From the NCBI GenBank assembly GCA_018372435.1, contig JAHAJA010000002.1, forward strand, positions 124,001 through 188,000: a stretch of DNA of 64,000 nucleotides, in the 5' to 3' direction. A program made the position numbers and the translations under genes. Numbering within the stretch: position 1 is the stretch's first letter; every line of letters begins with the position of its first letter. Below the pieces are notes generated by a model. It worked only from the letters and a program-made list of their open reading frames with translations, was not told where the DNA came from and ran no database searches. Positions 51,167 through 60,435 of this stretch are shown one piece after another. The DNA is from Clostridiales bacterium. Its GTDB lineage: Bacteria; Bacillota; Clostridia; Lachnospirales; Lachnospiraceae.

Positions 51167-51796
51167 ATGATCGATATATTGATTTGCTTATGCATAGGAT
51201 ATGCGTGTGGTTGCATTTCAACTGGTTATATAGTTGGCAAGGCAAATAATATAGATATAAGAAATTATGGTAGTGGGAATGCTGGTACAACGAATGCAAT
51301 ACGTACGTTAGGAGTAAAAGCGGGGGCGATTACTTTCCTAGGGGATGCATTTAAAGCATTGATACCTATTTTAATAATTCGATTATTTTTGTTTCAAAAT
51401 TCTGCTATGGAGTCGCAATTATTAGCACTCTATACAGGACTCGGAGTTATACTAGGCCACAATTACCCTTTCTGGCTACATTTTAAAGGCGGAAAGGGAA
51501 TTGCTGCCACAGGCGGCGTTATTCTAGCATTCGACTGGAGAGTCGCTTTAGTTGCATTATGTGGTTTTGTGATTATTACAGCAGTTACAAGATATGTATC
51601 CTTAGGTTCTTTGTTGGTATCCATTATCTTTCCAATTGGTGTTGTACTGTTTTATCGAAATAATCCGCAATTTCTACATATGCTAATTGTCAGTTGTTTT
51701 TTCACAGTGTCAGCTTTTTATAAACATAAAGGTAATATAAAAAGACTGTTAAATGGAACAGAGAACAAGTTAGGGCAAAAAGTAGATGTAAAATAA
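51167..51796 (+). CDS. plsY: Glycerol-3-phosphate acyltransferase PlsY
   Basis: 209-residue membrane protein with five helices. Signature loops GSGNAGTTNAIR, GHNYPFWLHFKGGKGIA and a third near FYRNNPQF. Transfers acyl groups from acyl phosphate to sn-glycerol 3-phosphate, the first step of phospholipid synthesis. In operon with gpsA, which supplies its substrate. Confidence 0.96.
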   Translation: MIDILICLCIGYACGCISTGYIVGKANNIDIRNYGSGNAGTTNAIRTLGVKAGAITFLGDAFKALIPILIIRLFLFQNSAMESQLLALYTGLGVILGHNYPFWLHFKGGKGIAATGGVILAFDWRVALVALCGFVIITAVTRYVSLGSLLVSIIFPIGVVLFYRNNPQFLHMLIVSCFFTVSAFYKHKGNIKRLLNGTENKLGQKVDVK

Positions 51797-51823
51797 CGAA
51801 GTTACCGGGAGGTATTGTGATAA

Positions 51824-52837
51824 ATGAGTAAGGTTACGGTATTAGGAGCGGGAAGCTGGGGAACAGCGCTTTCAATCGTATTAGCGAATAATGGTCATGA
51901 AGTAATTCTTTGGTCTGCACTGCAACCAGAGATTGAGATGTTACAAACTCATAGAGAACAGATCGATAAATTACCAGGAACGAAATTACCTGATAATATA
52001 GAAATAACAGGAGATCTTCCTTATGCATGTGAGAATCCAGATTTAATAGTTTTCGCAGTTGCATCTCCTTATGTGAGATCTACTGCAAAGCTTGCGGCGC
52101 CTTTTATTAAAGAAAAACAAATGGTAGTTAATGTAGCAAAAGGTATTGAAGAAACTACATTAATGACTTTAAGTGAGATTATTGAAGAGGAACTTGATAA
52201 TGCAGATGTAGCTGTATTATCAGGCCCTAGTCATGCGGAAGAAGTAAGTAAAGGTATACCAACTACTTGTGTAGTAGGTGCGCATACTAAGGAGACAGCA
52301 TGTTTTATTCAAAACATATTCATGAATGAAAGATTTCGTGTATACACAAGTCCAGACATCGTAGGCATTGAATTAGGTAGTTCTTTAAAGAATGTAATCG
52401 CATTAGCGGCAGGAGTTGCTGATGGTCTTGGTTATGGAGACAATACAAAGGCTGCCCTAATTACAAGAGGAATTGCAGAGATGAGTCGTCTTGGAATTGC
52501 TATGGGTGGAAGAATGGAAACCTTCGCTGGTTTATCAGGTGTTGGGGATCTGATCGTTACTTGCACAAGCAAACATAGTCGTAATCGTGGAGCTGGATAC
52601 CTTATGGGCAAAGGCTACACAATGAAGGAAGCGATGGACGAAGTAAAGCAAGTAGTTGAAGGTGTATATTCAGCAAAAGCAGCACTTGGATTAGCTAAGA
52701 AGTACGATGTATCTATGCCAATCGTAGAACAGATTAATAAAGTTTTATTCGAGGACAAGTCTGCGAAAGAAGCAGTAACTGACTTATTACTTCGTGATAA
52801 GAGAAGAGAATATTCTGACCTTGAGTGGGAAAAATAG
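51824..52837 (+). CDS. gpsA: Glycerol-3-phosphate dehydrogenase [NAD(P)+]
   Basis: 337 residues. N-terminal Rossmann motif GAGSWGTALS (6-15), LSGPSHAEEV, catalytic lysine in LGSSLKNVIALAAG, and TFAGLSGVGDLIVTC. Reduces dihydroxyacetone phosphate to glycerol 3-phosphate for PlsY. GGGAGG site 13 nt before the ATG. Terminated by a stem at 52852. Confidence 0.98.
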   Translation: MSKVTVLGAGSWGTALSIVLANNGHEVILWSALQPEIEMLQTHREQIDKLPGTKLPDNIEITGDLPYACENPDLIVFAVASPYVRSTAKLAAPFIKEKQMVVNVAKGIEETTLMTLSEIIEEELDNADVAVLSGPSHAEEVSKGIPTTCVVGAHTKETACFIQNIFMNERFRVYTSPDIVGIELGSSLKNVIALAAGVADGLGYGDNTKAALITRGIAEMSRLGIAMGGRMETFAGLSGVGDLIVTCTSKHSRNRGAGYLMGKGYTMKEAMDEVKQVVEGVYSAKAALGLAKKYDVSMPIVEQINKVLFEDKSAKEAVTDLLLRDKRREYSDLEWEK

Positions 52838-52851
52838 AAAATAGATAAAAG

Positions 52852-52895
52852 CACGCTATGGAACGAACTTTACGTAAATTTCATAGCGTGTTTTT
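52852..52895 (+). terminator. Terminator of der-plsY-gpsA
   Basis: CACGCTATG (52852-52860) / CATAGCGTG (52882-52890), then TTTTT. Confidence 0.92.
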
Positions 52896-52923
52896 GATTT
52901 TCAAATATATGGAGGTGTATGCT

Positions 52924-53595
52924 ATGTGTGGTAGATATTATGTAGATGATGATACAGCAAAAGAGATACGAAAATTACTGGAACATCTAGATGCTAGATT
53001 TGATAGAGGAAAAGAAGGAAAAGTAGGAAAAGTAGATAAGAATTATGTAAGCGAAGAAGTTGTTAAATCCAGAAATGATATGATAAAAAGGGCATTAGAA
53101 GTGCGTGGTGAAATCTTTCCAACTAATAATGTTCCTATCTTAGTTGGTGATAGGAAGATTGAACTAACTATGTCCAAATGGGGATTTACAGCGCCAACCG
53201 GAAAAGGTGTATTGATTAATGCAAGGGCAGAAACTGCATTTGAGAAGAAAACCTTTCGTGAGAGTCTTATAAGCCGTAGGTGTGTAATACCAGCAGCAGG
53301 GTTTTACGAATGGGATTCGGATAAGAACAAGATCTATTTTACGATCCCTGAAAAGCGATGTATGTATATGGCTGGTTTATATCGATTTGAAAAAGAAGAG
53401 AGTAGATTTGTTATTTTAACAACGGCAGCCAATGCTTCCATAAAAGACATACATGACCGAATGCCATTAATACTTGATGAGGAGACGGTGCCTGAGTGGA
53501 TTTGCAATAATAATGAAACCAATGAATTGCTTCATCGTGTGCCAGCTCTTCTACATCCTAACGCCATGTATTATCAACAAAAGCTTCCGTTTTAA
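52924..53595 (+). CDS. SRAP-domain protein (YedK/HMCES-like)
   Basis: 223 residues from the ATG at 52924 (GGAGGTG site); the in-frame ORF from 52858 lies inside the gpsA terminator. MCGRYY places the catalytic Cys2 at the processed N terminus, as in all SRAP proteins; NARAE and the GFYEW motif (Glu) and late His in IHDRMPLIL complete the site. It forms a thiazolidine crosslink with abasic sites in single-stranded DNA. It contains an inserted charged stretch (about 25-45) not in the shortest members. Confidence 0.94.
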   Translation: MCGRYYVDDDTAKEIRKLLEHLDARFDRGKEGKVGKVDKNYVSEEVVKSRNDMIKRALEVRGEIFPTNNVPILVGDRKIELTMSKWGFTAPTGKGVLINARAETAFEKKTFRESLISRRCVIPAAGFYEWDSDKNKIYFTIPEKRCMYMAGLYRFEKEESRFVILTTAANASIKDIHDRMPLILDEETVPEWICNNNETNELLHRVPALLHPNAMYYQQKLPF

Positions 53596-53623
53596 TAGTT
53601 AATACAGATAAGTCGTAATATAC

Positions 53624-53951
53624 TTGACATTTGGCTAAATAAACACTAAAATATTTGTAGTTAATTGTATAAAAATTACAAGTAAAGATGCTTGATACTG
53701 TGATACCTATAATAAGGAAACAGATCAAGTATTTTTATATTCTATTACTTTAATACGGCAAAACAGTGATTTATTAAAGATGAGATAAATTACAATATTA
53801 ATGCATGTATATTGTGAAACAAGCATATGTAATAAAAGGTACAAGTATTGTACTAAAACTCTTTTTCATGTCGAGAACATATCAATGTTTGTTTCCATTA
53901 CAAAGAGTTTTGCAATTAACTACAAAACTATAATAGGAGAGAGGGAATAGA
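53624..53951 (+). promoter_or_regulatory. Promoter and long structured leader of the subtilase gene
   Basis: TTGACA (53624-53629), 17-nt spacer, TAAAAT (53647-53652). The leader (about 290 nt) has several pairings: TTTGTAGTTAATTG (53654-53667) with CAATTAACTACAAA (53913-53926), 14 of 14; AAAACTCTTT (53855-53864) with AAAGAGTTTT (53902-53911); GTACAA/TTGTAC (53839-53853); and CTTGAT-A-CTG (53691-53700) with CAGATCAAG (53721-53729), followed by a U-rich stretch like an attenuator. No coding potential. Confidence 0.65.
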
Positions 53952-56900
53952 ATGCGTAAAAGATGGCTGGCAGTTGCTATAGCAACAACACTTTCGTTCA
54001 CTAGTATTGTTCCGCCACAATACTTACATGCGGCATTAGATCCTAACTATGCTAAGAGTGAACTAACAGTTTCGAGTGGTACAAGAGAGAAACAGGCATT
54101 ATCAAACAATACCATAGAGGATAGTCTCTATCAAAAAGATGAAGATGTTACAATTATCGTTGAGCTAGACGATCGTTCATTATTAGATCGATATGATAAT
54201 GGTAACAGTACATATCAAGCAAGAAGCTTTAGCACAGATGTAAGATCATATCTTGAATCGGATGAGGCGCAGTTAACTAACGAAGAGATGATTCAAACAC
54301 AGAATCAATTTGCGTCAAGTATTAAGAGTATGAATAAGGCGCGCACTACTTCGAGTGAGGTGTTGTATCATTACACAACGGTTATGAACGGATTTGCAAT
54401 AAAAGTAAAATATGGACAACTTAAAGAAATAAAAGAAATGCCAGGAGTTAAAACCGCATATGTTACGAGAACTTATGAATTAGAACCAGATATGACCACA
54501 AGTAATGGAATGATTGAATCAGAAGTTGCACATGCCTTGGATTATAACGGAGAAGGTATGGTAGTGGCTATTCTTGATACAGGCTTGGATACAGCACATG
54601 AGGCATTCGCAGAAGAAGGATTAACTGCTGAAGGTCTATCAAGTGCAAAGATCACAGAAGATGTAGTTTCTCAGGCAAAAGCAACGAATGATGTAGCAGA
54701 TGGGCAATACATCAGTGCAAAAGTACCATTTGCGTATGATTATGCAGACAAAGACAATGAGGTTACACCATCGGTAGAGGCAGTTGAGGTGTATAGTAAC
54801 GATCATGGAACACATGTAGCTGGCACAGTTGCAGGAAATAGCACTACAATTCAAGGTGTTGCTCCACAAGCTCAGCTAGTGATTATGAAAGTGTTCAGTG
54901 ATGTTGGAAAAGGAGCAAGTACGGAGGATATACTTGCAGGCTTAGAAGATGCTGTTAAGCTACATGTTGATACAATTAATATGAGTCTTGGTTCTGCTAG
55001 TGGATATTCTATAGGAGAAGAAGAAGGTGTACAAGAGGTATACGATCGTATTGTTGCAGCTGGTATTAACCTAGCAGTATCAGCAGGTAATAATTATAGT
55101 GCAACATATAATAATGAGGCAGGCGGTGCTTTCGCAAGCAATCCGGATACTTCAGTTGTAGGATCACCATCTACATATAATGCATCGACGTCTGTTGCAA
55201 GTTGTATTAACACGCATTATTATTCCCATTACTTCAAATTAGCGGAGCAAGTATTCGACTATTCAGAGACAGCTGTTGGAAGTCAACCTACGTTAACAGG
55301 GCTTGATACCGCTGTAGATGGAAAGGGAACTATGTATGATTATGTGGTAGTTCCTAATGCAGGAGATGTAGTAGACTATGAAGATGTTGATGTAGCTGGT
55401 AAAATCGCTGTTGTAAATCGTGGTAGCATTTCTTTCAATGAGAAGGTAGTGAATGCAGCAAGCGGTGGAGCAATTGCAGTAGTCGTTGCGAATAATACAG
55501 ATGGAACTATTAACATGGCTATTGAAGATTATACAATTCCAGCTGTATCTGTAACGAAGGTACAGGGGGCTGAACTTAATAAGGCAGTTGATAAGAAAAT
55601 AACTATATTTAGTAATGTGGAACATTTTGCATCAAATAATGCGAAGAAAATGTCCGATTTTTCTTCGCCAGGAGTAACACCAGACCTTAAGTTGAAACCA
55701 GAGATTACGGCACCTGGTGAGAATATTTATTCTTCCTTACCATTCCATAATTCCTATGGTTCTATGTCTGGTACATCTATGGCAGCACCTCATATCGCTG
55801 GAACGTTTGCCTTGGTGAAACAGTACATAACGAAAGAGTCTTTAGCCGCGATAAGGGGTGGAAGTGCAGAATTAGCTAATCAATTATTAATGAGTACGGC
55901 AATGCCATTAACGGATGAGAATGGTGTATATTATTCTCCTCGTAAGCAAGGAAGTGGACTTGTTAATGTAGGTAATGCAGTAACAACACCGGCTTATCTA
56001 TATGTAGACGACCAAACAATTAATTATAGACCGAAATTAGATATTAAGGATAGCATAACAGGTGAATATGAAGCAGATTTTGTCGTTCAATCTGCAACAG
56101 GTGCAGCTATTACATATAATCTCGATGCTGTAACATTAACGGAAACAGCAGATAAATATGGGTATATCCTTGAACAATCACAGGATATCTCTAATATGGT
56201 AGCAATCGAGTATACAGTTGACGGAGTAGTTAGTGATACTGTTACAGTACCTGCGGGAGGAAGTGCTACAGTACGTGTCAATATTACCTTATTAGATGCT
56301 GCTAAATCTTATATCGACGACACTTTTGAGAATGGTGAATTTGTTGATGGATTTATTTTCTTAACATCAGATGAAGGAAACAAGGCATTATCTCTTCCGT
56401 TTATGGGCTTTTATGGGGATTGGGCAAAGGCACCTATCATGGACAACTCAACAATATATGATAACTATTGGTACGGTACAGGTGATAATGAATTATATCA
56501 ACAAACAGTTGGCTACCTTTTGGCAGATGAAGGCTCACATCTATTAGGTGTAAATCCTTATGATGATTGGGCGTATACCTTATTAGGCAATGGACTTAGT
56601 GTGTATTCGTATCCGGATTATTATAGGAATTACATGTTACAGCTTGATCCAAACAAGATTGCAATTTCACCAAATGGAGATGGCTATAACGATGATTTGT
56701 ATGGTACACAATTTAGTTTGTTAAGAAATGCACGTACAATCACAAGTAAGGTAACAGACTCCAGTCAAAAAGTAGTATATGAAAACGGTTGGGAATTCGA
56801 AACAAAGACTACTTATTATAGTGCAATATCAGCGATGAACCCATCCTTTGATAAATTGGTATGGACACCAGGAACAATTAAAAACAATGAGGTATATACT

Positions 56901-58316
56901 TACACGGTATCAGGTACACTGGATTACGAAGGATCAGAACGAAACGTAAAGAATAGTATCAGTTTCCCTATTACAATTGATATTGAGAATCCAACACTTA
57001 AGAATCTTAAGATTGTTAAGGAAGCGGATAGGGTATATGCAACATTTGATGTAACGGACAATCAATACGTAGCGTTTGCAGGTTTGTATGATTTAACAGG
57101 TAAATCTATCACAGTAATCGATCAGGCGGCTGGAGAATCCTATACAGTGGGCGAGTTGGTAAATGAGCCTACGAAAGCAGCAACCACAGCAATGAAATTA
57201 GAACTAACTGATTACGTAGCAGCCACGAAAGATAATTTCGTTATTCGTCTTTGCGATTATGCAGGTAATGAAAAAGCATTTACCTGTACACAAGCAGGTG
57301 TAGTAATTGGTTCTAGTAGTGGTGGATCAGAAGGTGGTGGAACAACTCCAGGAGTACCAGATCCAAAACCAGACTATGACTTAGACAAAGAAACAATTGT
57401 AATTGAAGCAAAATCTGAAGTCACAGAGATTAAACCAGCTGATTTAAAAGAGACACTTGAGAATAAGGATGTTACTGAAATCACTGTAGTTGTTACACAA
57501 AAAGAAATTAGTAATATAATTAAGTTGACAAAAGAAACGTTAGATGCTATTGCCACAGCCAATAAGGATTTAACCATTGTGATCAAAGATGTAGATGGTA
57601 AGGTTGTCGGAACTTGGACGTTCAAAGCATCAGATGTAAAGAATGTATCCGGCTTATATGATGATATTATCTTGAATATTCAATCTACAACTGTAACAGA
57701 AGCGAAACAAGCAGATTCTACGATTAGTAAAATCTTTGGTGATGCAAGTGTGAATGGGATCTATGTAGATTTAGGTCAAAAACAAGCGCTTGTTGCAGAA
57801 GGTAAATTATCTGTCTCGTTCGCTCGTGTAGAAGGTGTAAACAAAGGTAGTCGTGTATATATCTATCGTGTAAACGAAAAAACAGGTAAGCTAGAAACCA
57901 TCGTTGGTGGCTATTCGCAATATGTTGATAGTGATGGTATCGTAACATTTCCTGTATTAGACGGTGGAAAATATGTAATACTTACAACAAAGGCAGATTC
58001 AAAACAAATAACTTCTCTACAGAGCCAAATTGCAGTAAAAGTAAAGAGTAAGACCGTAAATAAAGGTAAATCAACTACAGTTGCTGTTGATCTTCCTTCC
58101 TGTTTAGAAGTTGTAACAAAACTTACTGATAAAACGACTTCAGAAGGTGTTGGTGCAGTAACAATCTCTTATAAAACATCGAATAAGAATGTTGCAACCG
58201 TTAATAAGAGTGGTAAAATTACAGCAAAGAAAAAAGGGACAACAACAATAACGGCTGTAATTTCCTTATATAGTGGAAAGCAAAAGATTGTTAAGATGAA
58301 GATAACTGTTAAATAA
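53952..58316 (+). CDS. Cell-envelope subtilisin-like serine protease (lactocepin type)
   Basis: 1454 residues. Signal peptide about 1-28; I9-type propeptide (about 65-170); S8 catalytic domain with Asp209 (ILDTGLD), His285 (DHGTHVAG) and Ser609 (GTSMAAPH). A PA domain is inserted between His and Ser (about 425-560). Then Fn3-like middle domains (about 690-820), beta-sandwich modules with FlgD-like NGDGYNDDLYG at about 910, a Gly/Ser/Pro linker (near 1120), and a Big_2-type Ig domain at the C terminus (KTSNKNVATVNKSGKITAK). No LPXTG or SLH. Digests proteins outside the cell. Confidence 0.93.
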   Translation: MRKRWLAVAIATTLSFTSIVPPQYLHAALDPNYAKSELTVSSGTREKQALSNNTIEDSLYQKDEDVTIIVELDDRSLLDRYDNGNSTYQARSFSTDVRSYLESDEAQLTNEEMIQTQNQFASSIKSMNKARTTSSEVLYHYTTVMNGFAIKVKYGQLKEIKEMPGVKTAYVTRTYELEPDMTTSNGMIESEVAHALDYNGEGMVVAILDTGLDTAHEAFAEEGLTAEGLSSAKITEDVVSQAKATNDVADGQYISAKVPFAYDYADKDNEVTPSVEAVEVYSNDHGTHVAGTVAGNSTTIQGVAPQAQLVIMKVFSDVGKGASTEDILAGLEDAVKLHVDTINMSLGSASGYSIGEEEGVQEVYDRIVAAGINLAVSAGNNYSATYNNEAGGAFASNPDTSVVGSPSTYNASTSVASCINTHYYSHYFKLAEQVFDYSETAVGSQPTLTGLDTAVDGKGTMYDYVVVPNAGDVVDYEDVDVAGKIAVVNRGSISFNEKVVNAASGGAIAVVVANNTDGTINMAIEDYTIPAVSVTKVQGAELNKAVDKKITIFSNVEHFASNNAKKMSDFSSPGVTPDLKLKPEITAPGENIYSSLPFHNSYGSMSGTSMAAPHIAGTFALVKQYITKESLAAIRGGSAELANQLLMSTAMPLTDENGVYYSPRKQGSGLVNVGNAVTTPAYLYVDDQTINYRPKLDIKDSITGEYEADFVVQSATGAAITYNLDAVTLTETADKYGYILEQSQDISNMVAIEYTVDGVVSDTVTVPAGGSATVRVNITLLDAAKSYIDDTFENGEFVDGFIFLTSDEGNKALSLPFMGFYGDWAKAPIMDNSTIYDNYWYGTGDNELYQQTVGYLLADEGSHLLGVNPYDDWAYTLLGNGLSVYSYPDYYRNYMLQLDPNKIAISPNGDGYNDDLYGTQFSLLRNARTITSKVTDSSQKVVYENGWEFETKTTYYSAISAMNPSFDKLVWTPGTIKNNEVYTYTVSGTLDYEGSERNVKNSISFPITIDIENPTLKNLKIVKEADRVYATFDVTDNQYVAFAGLYDLTGKSITVIDQAAGESYTVGELVNEPTKAATTAMKLELTDYVAATKDNFVIRLCDYAGNEKAFTCTQAGVVIGSSSGGSEGGGTTPGVPDPKPDYDLDKETIVIEAKSEVTEIKPADLKETLENKDVTEITVVVTQKEISNIIKLTKETLDAIATANKDLTIVIKDVDGKVVGTWTFKASDVKNVSGLYDDIILNIQSTTVTEAKQADSTISKIFGDASVNGIYVDLGQKQALVAEGKLSVSFARVEGVNKGSRVYIYRVNEKTGKLETIVGGYSQYVDSDGIVTFPVLDGGKYVILTTKADSKQITSLQSQIAVKVKSKTVNKGKSTTVAVDLPSCLEVVTKLTDKTTSEGVGAVTISYKTSNKNVATVNKSGKITAKKKGTTTITAVISLYSGKQKIVKMKITVK

Positions 58317-58329
58317 GTTAAACTTATTT

Positions 58330-58371
58330 AGGGAAGGCTATTGTATGAAAGCAGTAGCCCTCCCTGTTTTT
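58330..58371 (+). terminator. Terminator of the subtilase gene
   Basis: AGGGAAGGCTATTG (58330-58343) pairs with CAGTAGCCCTCCCT (58352-58365), imperfect by a bulge and a G-U pair, then GTTTTTG. Confidence 0.85.
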
Positions 58372-58468
58372 GTATAGCAGCAAGATTCCATCTTTTTTCG
58401 GTGTATAAGGTATTCTGCTTATAATCAATATTATCTGACAAGAGAAAAAATTGGTTAAATAATTACTA

Positions 58469-58497
58469 TTTACATCGAACAAATGTTCTGTTATAAT
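58469..58497 (+). promoter_or_regulatory. dinB promoter with LexA box in the spacer
   Basis: TTTACA (58469-58474), 17-nt spacer, TATAAT (58492-58497). The spacer holds CGAACAAATGTTCT (58476-58489), matching the Gram-positive LexA consensus CGAACRNRYGTTYC at 13 of 14 positions. dinB is therefore very likely SOS-induced. Confidence 0.85.
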
Positions 58498-58519
58498 GCA
58501 AATAAGAGGTGGAGTAAGA

Positions 58520-59893
58520 ATGGATAGAGTAATTTTTCATATTGATGTGAATTCTGCTTTTTTGAGTTGGGAAGCGGTATATCGATTGAAAATTCTAGGT
58601 GAGGAAACGGATTTAAGAGAGATTGCGTCTGTAGTTGGCGGTGATGAAAAGAAGAGGCACGGGATTGTACTGGCAAAATCAATTCCTGCTAAGAAGTATG
58701 GGATACAGACAGGAGAGTCTTTGGCAGAAGCGAGAAAAAAGTGTCCCAATCTTACGATTGTTTCGCCTCAACATGACTTGTATAAACAATGTTCAGAATT
58801 GTTTATTCAATTGTTACGAGAGTATACACCCTGTGTAGAACAATATAGTATAGATGAAGCGTATATGGATATGAGTGGAACACTTTCTTTACATGGTTCA
58901 CCCGTAGTAGTGGCCAATACAATTAAAGACCGTATCTATAGAGAATTTGGTTTTACAGTGAATATTGGTGTATCTAGTAACAAGTTGCTTGCTAAGATGG
59001 CTTCTGACTTTAAGAAGCCTAATTTAGTGCATACATTGTTTCCGGACGAAATCGAGAAGAAGATGTGGCCACTTCCTGTTTCGGAATTATTCTTTGTAGG
59101 AAGAGCTACCACGAAGAAATTATTTGCTATGGGAATTAAGTCGATTGGTGATTTAGCAAAAGCAAATATTGATATACTAAAGGCACATCTAAAGAAACAT
59201 GGGGAGATAATCCATAACTTTGCGAACGGAGTTGATGATAGTGTTGTATTAACAGAGACAATTGCGAATAAAGGATACGGAAACAGTACAACAGTACCTT
59301 TTGATGTAACAGACCGAGATACAGCACTAATGATTTTGTTATCGCTTAGTGAAATGGTAGGAGCCAGATTAAGAAAAGACCATGTCTATATACGAGTGAT
59401 AGCTGTAAGTATTGTAGATTGTGAATTCCATCATGTTTCTCACCAGATGACATTGTTAGAACCAACCAATTTAACGAATGAGATACATGCAGCAGCTTGC
59501 CAGCTATTTGGTGAATTATGGAATGGAGAACCTCTTAGAAACTTCGGCGTTCATACAAGTAGAATTGAAGAACAGGGAGCATCAAGACAATTAAGTTTGT
59601 TTGAATTAGGACTTAAGATCGAAACGAATCAAGTGAAAGAGACAGTTGATTATCGAATAACAGAGAAACCGAATGCATTACTCAAGAGAGAGAAGTTAGA
59701 AAAACTAGACCAAACGATAGATCAGATTCGTTTAAGATATGGTATGGATTCCATTAAGCGTGCCAACTTTGTGAATAGTAAATTGGATCATATGTCAGGA
59801 GGCTCATCAAGTATTACACTACCAAAGCAAAAAGAAAAAGGAAAACCATTTGATCCCGCAAAAGGATTGGAGAAACATACGCAACAAAGCTAG
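58520..59893 (+). CDS. dinB: DNA polymerase IV (Y family)
   Basis: 457 residues from the ATG at 58520 (AGGTGGAG site); the ORF from 58496 would start in the promoter. Catalytic motifs FHIDVNSAFLSWE and YSIDEAYMDMSG (palm carboxylates), a thumb helix-hairpin-helix (GIKSIGDLAKAN) and a little-finger domain. Error-prone translesion synthesis. Longer than E. coli DinB (351) with a Gly/Lys-rich tail lacking a clear clamp-binding motif beyond SRQLSLFEL at about residue 360, which fits the QLSLF beta-clamp signature. Confidence 0.96.
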   Translation: MDRVIFHIDVNSAFLSWEAVYRLKILGEETDLREIASVVGGDEKKRHGIVLAKSIPAKKYGIQTGESLAEARKKCPNLTIVSPQHDLYKQCSELFIQLLREYTPCVEQYSIDEAYMDMSGTLSLHGSPVVVANTIKDRIYREFGFTVNIGVSSNKLLAKMASDFKKPNLVHTLFPDEIEKKMWPLPVSELFFVGRATTKKLFAMGIKSIGDLAKANIDILKAHLKKHGEIIHNFANGVDDSVVLTETIANKGYGNSTTVPFDVTDRDTALMILLSLSEMVGARLRKDHVYIRVIAVSIVDCEFHHVSHQMTLLEPTNLTNEIHAAACQLFGELWNGEPLRNFGVHTSRIEEQGASRQLSLFELGLKIETNQVKETVDYRITEKPNALLKREKLEKLDQTIDQIRLRYGMDSIKRANFVNSKLDHMSGGSSSITLPKQKEKGKPFDPAKGLEKHTQQS

Positions 59894-59959
59894 GTATGTG
59901 ATTATGGTACCAAATGGAGTTTGAGTTACCTAATAAGAAATTTATAATGAGGTGGAGAA

Positions 59960-60211
59960 ATGAATGTTCCAGTTGATGTAATAGCAACTTTTAATACAGT
60001 TGGAAAAATTAAACCGAATTATATAAGATTAGAAGACTGCCAACATGAGTTGCAGACTTATAAGATTGCACAGATTGAACAGGTGAAAGAAGAAAGATAT
60101 GCTGGTATGAACATGCTGTTGTTTTGCTGTAGTGTACCCATGGGAGAAGTGATACAGACAATTAAATTACGATACCACATAGATACCCATAAGTGGATGC
60201 TTGTACATTAA
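59960..60211 (+). CDS. Unknown 83-residue protein after dinB
   Basis: 83 residues, ATG with GAGGTGG upstream, 66 nt after dinB. Beta-rich, no signal peptide, one short hydrophobic stretch (NMLLFCCSVPMG). The pattern resembles small conserved proteins (YolD-like) that follow Y-family polymerases, but the sequence does not match YolD clearly. Probably SOS-regulated with dinB. Confidence 0.65.
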   Translation: MNVPVDVIATFNTVGKIKPNYIRLEDCQHELQTYKIAQIEQVKEERYAGMNMLLFCCSVPMGEVIQTIKLRYHIDTHKWMLVH

Positions 60212-60290
60212 TTTTGGTTTTATTGTACTTGATTTCTGTTGTATAAGTATGGGTTAACAAAACGATAAGATTTGATAATATCGTAATAAG

Positions 60291-60319
60291 TTGAAAAATG
60301 AGATACCCTTTGTTATAAT
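60291..60319 (+). promoter_or_regulatory. Promoter of fhs
   Basis: TTGAAA (60291-60296), 17-nt spacer, TATAAT (60314-60319). Confidence 0.7.
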
Positions 60320-60369
60320 GAATATGGTTTATAGAGTGTTTTCAATTATGGCAGGAGAAACTTATTGGT

Positions 60370-60399
60370 TTTGCAGTGCCAAGTAGAGTGGCCTGCAAA
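60370..60399 (+). other. Leader hairpin before fhs
   Basis: TTTGCAG (60370-60376) pairs with CTGCAAA (60393-60399) and, after one bulged T, GCCA (60378-60381) with TGGC (60389-60392), loop AGTAGAG. Eleven base pairs in a leader of about 110 nt, without a U-run. Could regulate fhs; it does not look like the known folate riboswitch. Confidence 0.6.
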
Positions 60400-60435
60400 G
60401 GTTACTAGGAGATAATAAGATGGAGGCTCTAATTA

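Noticed and set aside
52858..52923. Longer start for the SRAP protein
   Set aside because: It lies within the gpsA terminator and would bury Cys2, which must be N-terminal.
60326..60435. Tetrahydrofolate riboswitch before fhs
   Set aside because: There is a stem, but the conserved aptamer sequence expected for that class could not be found.
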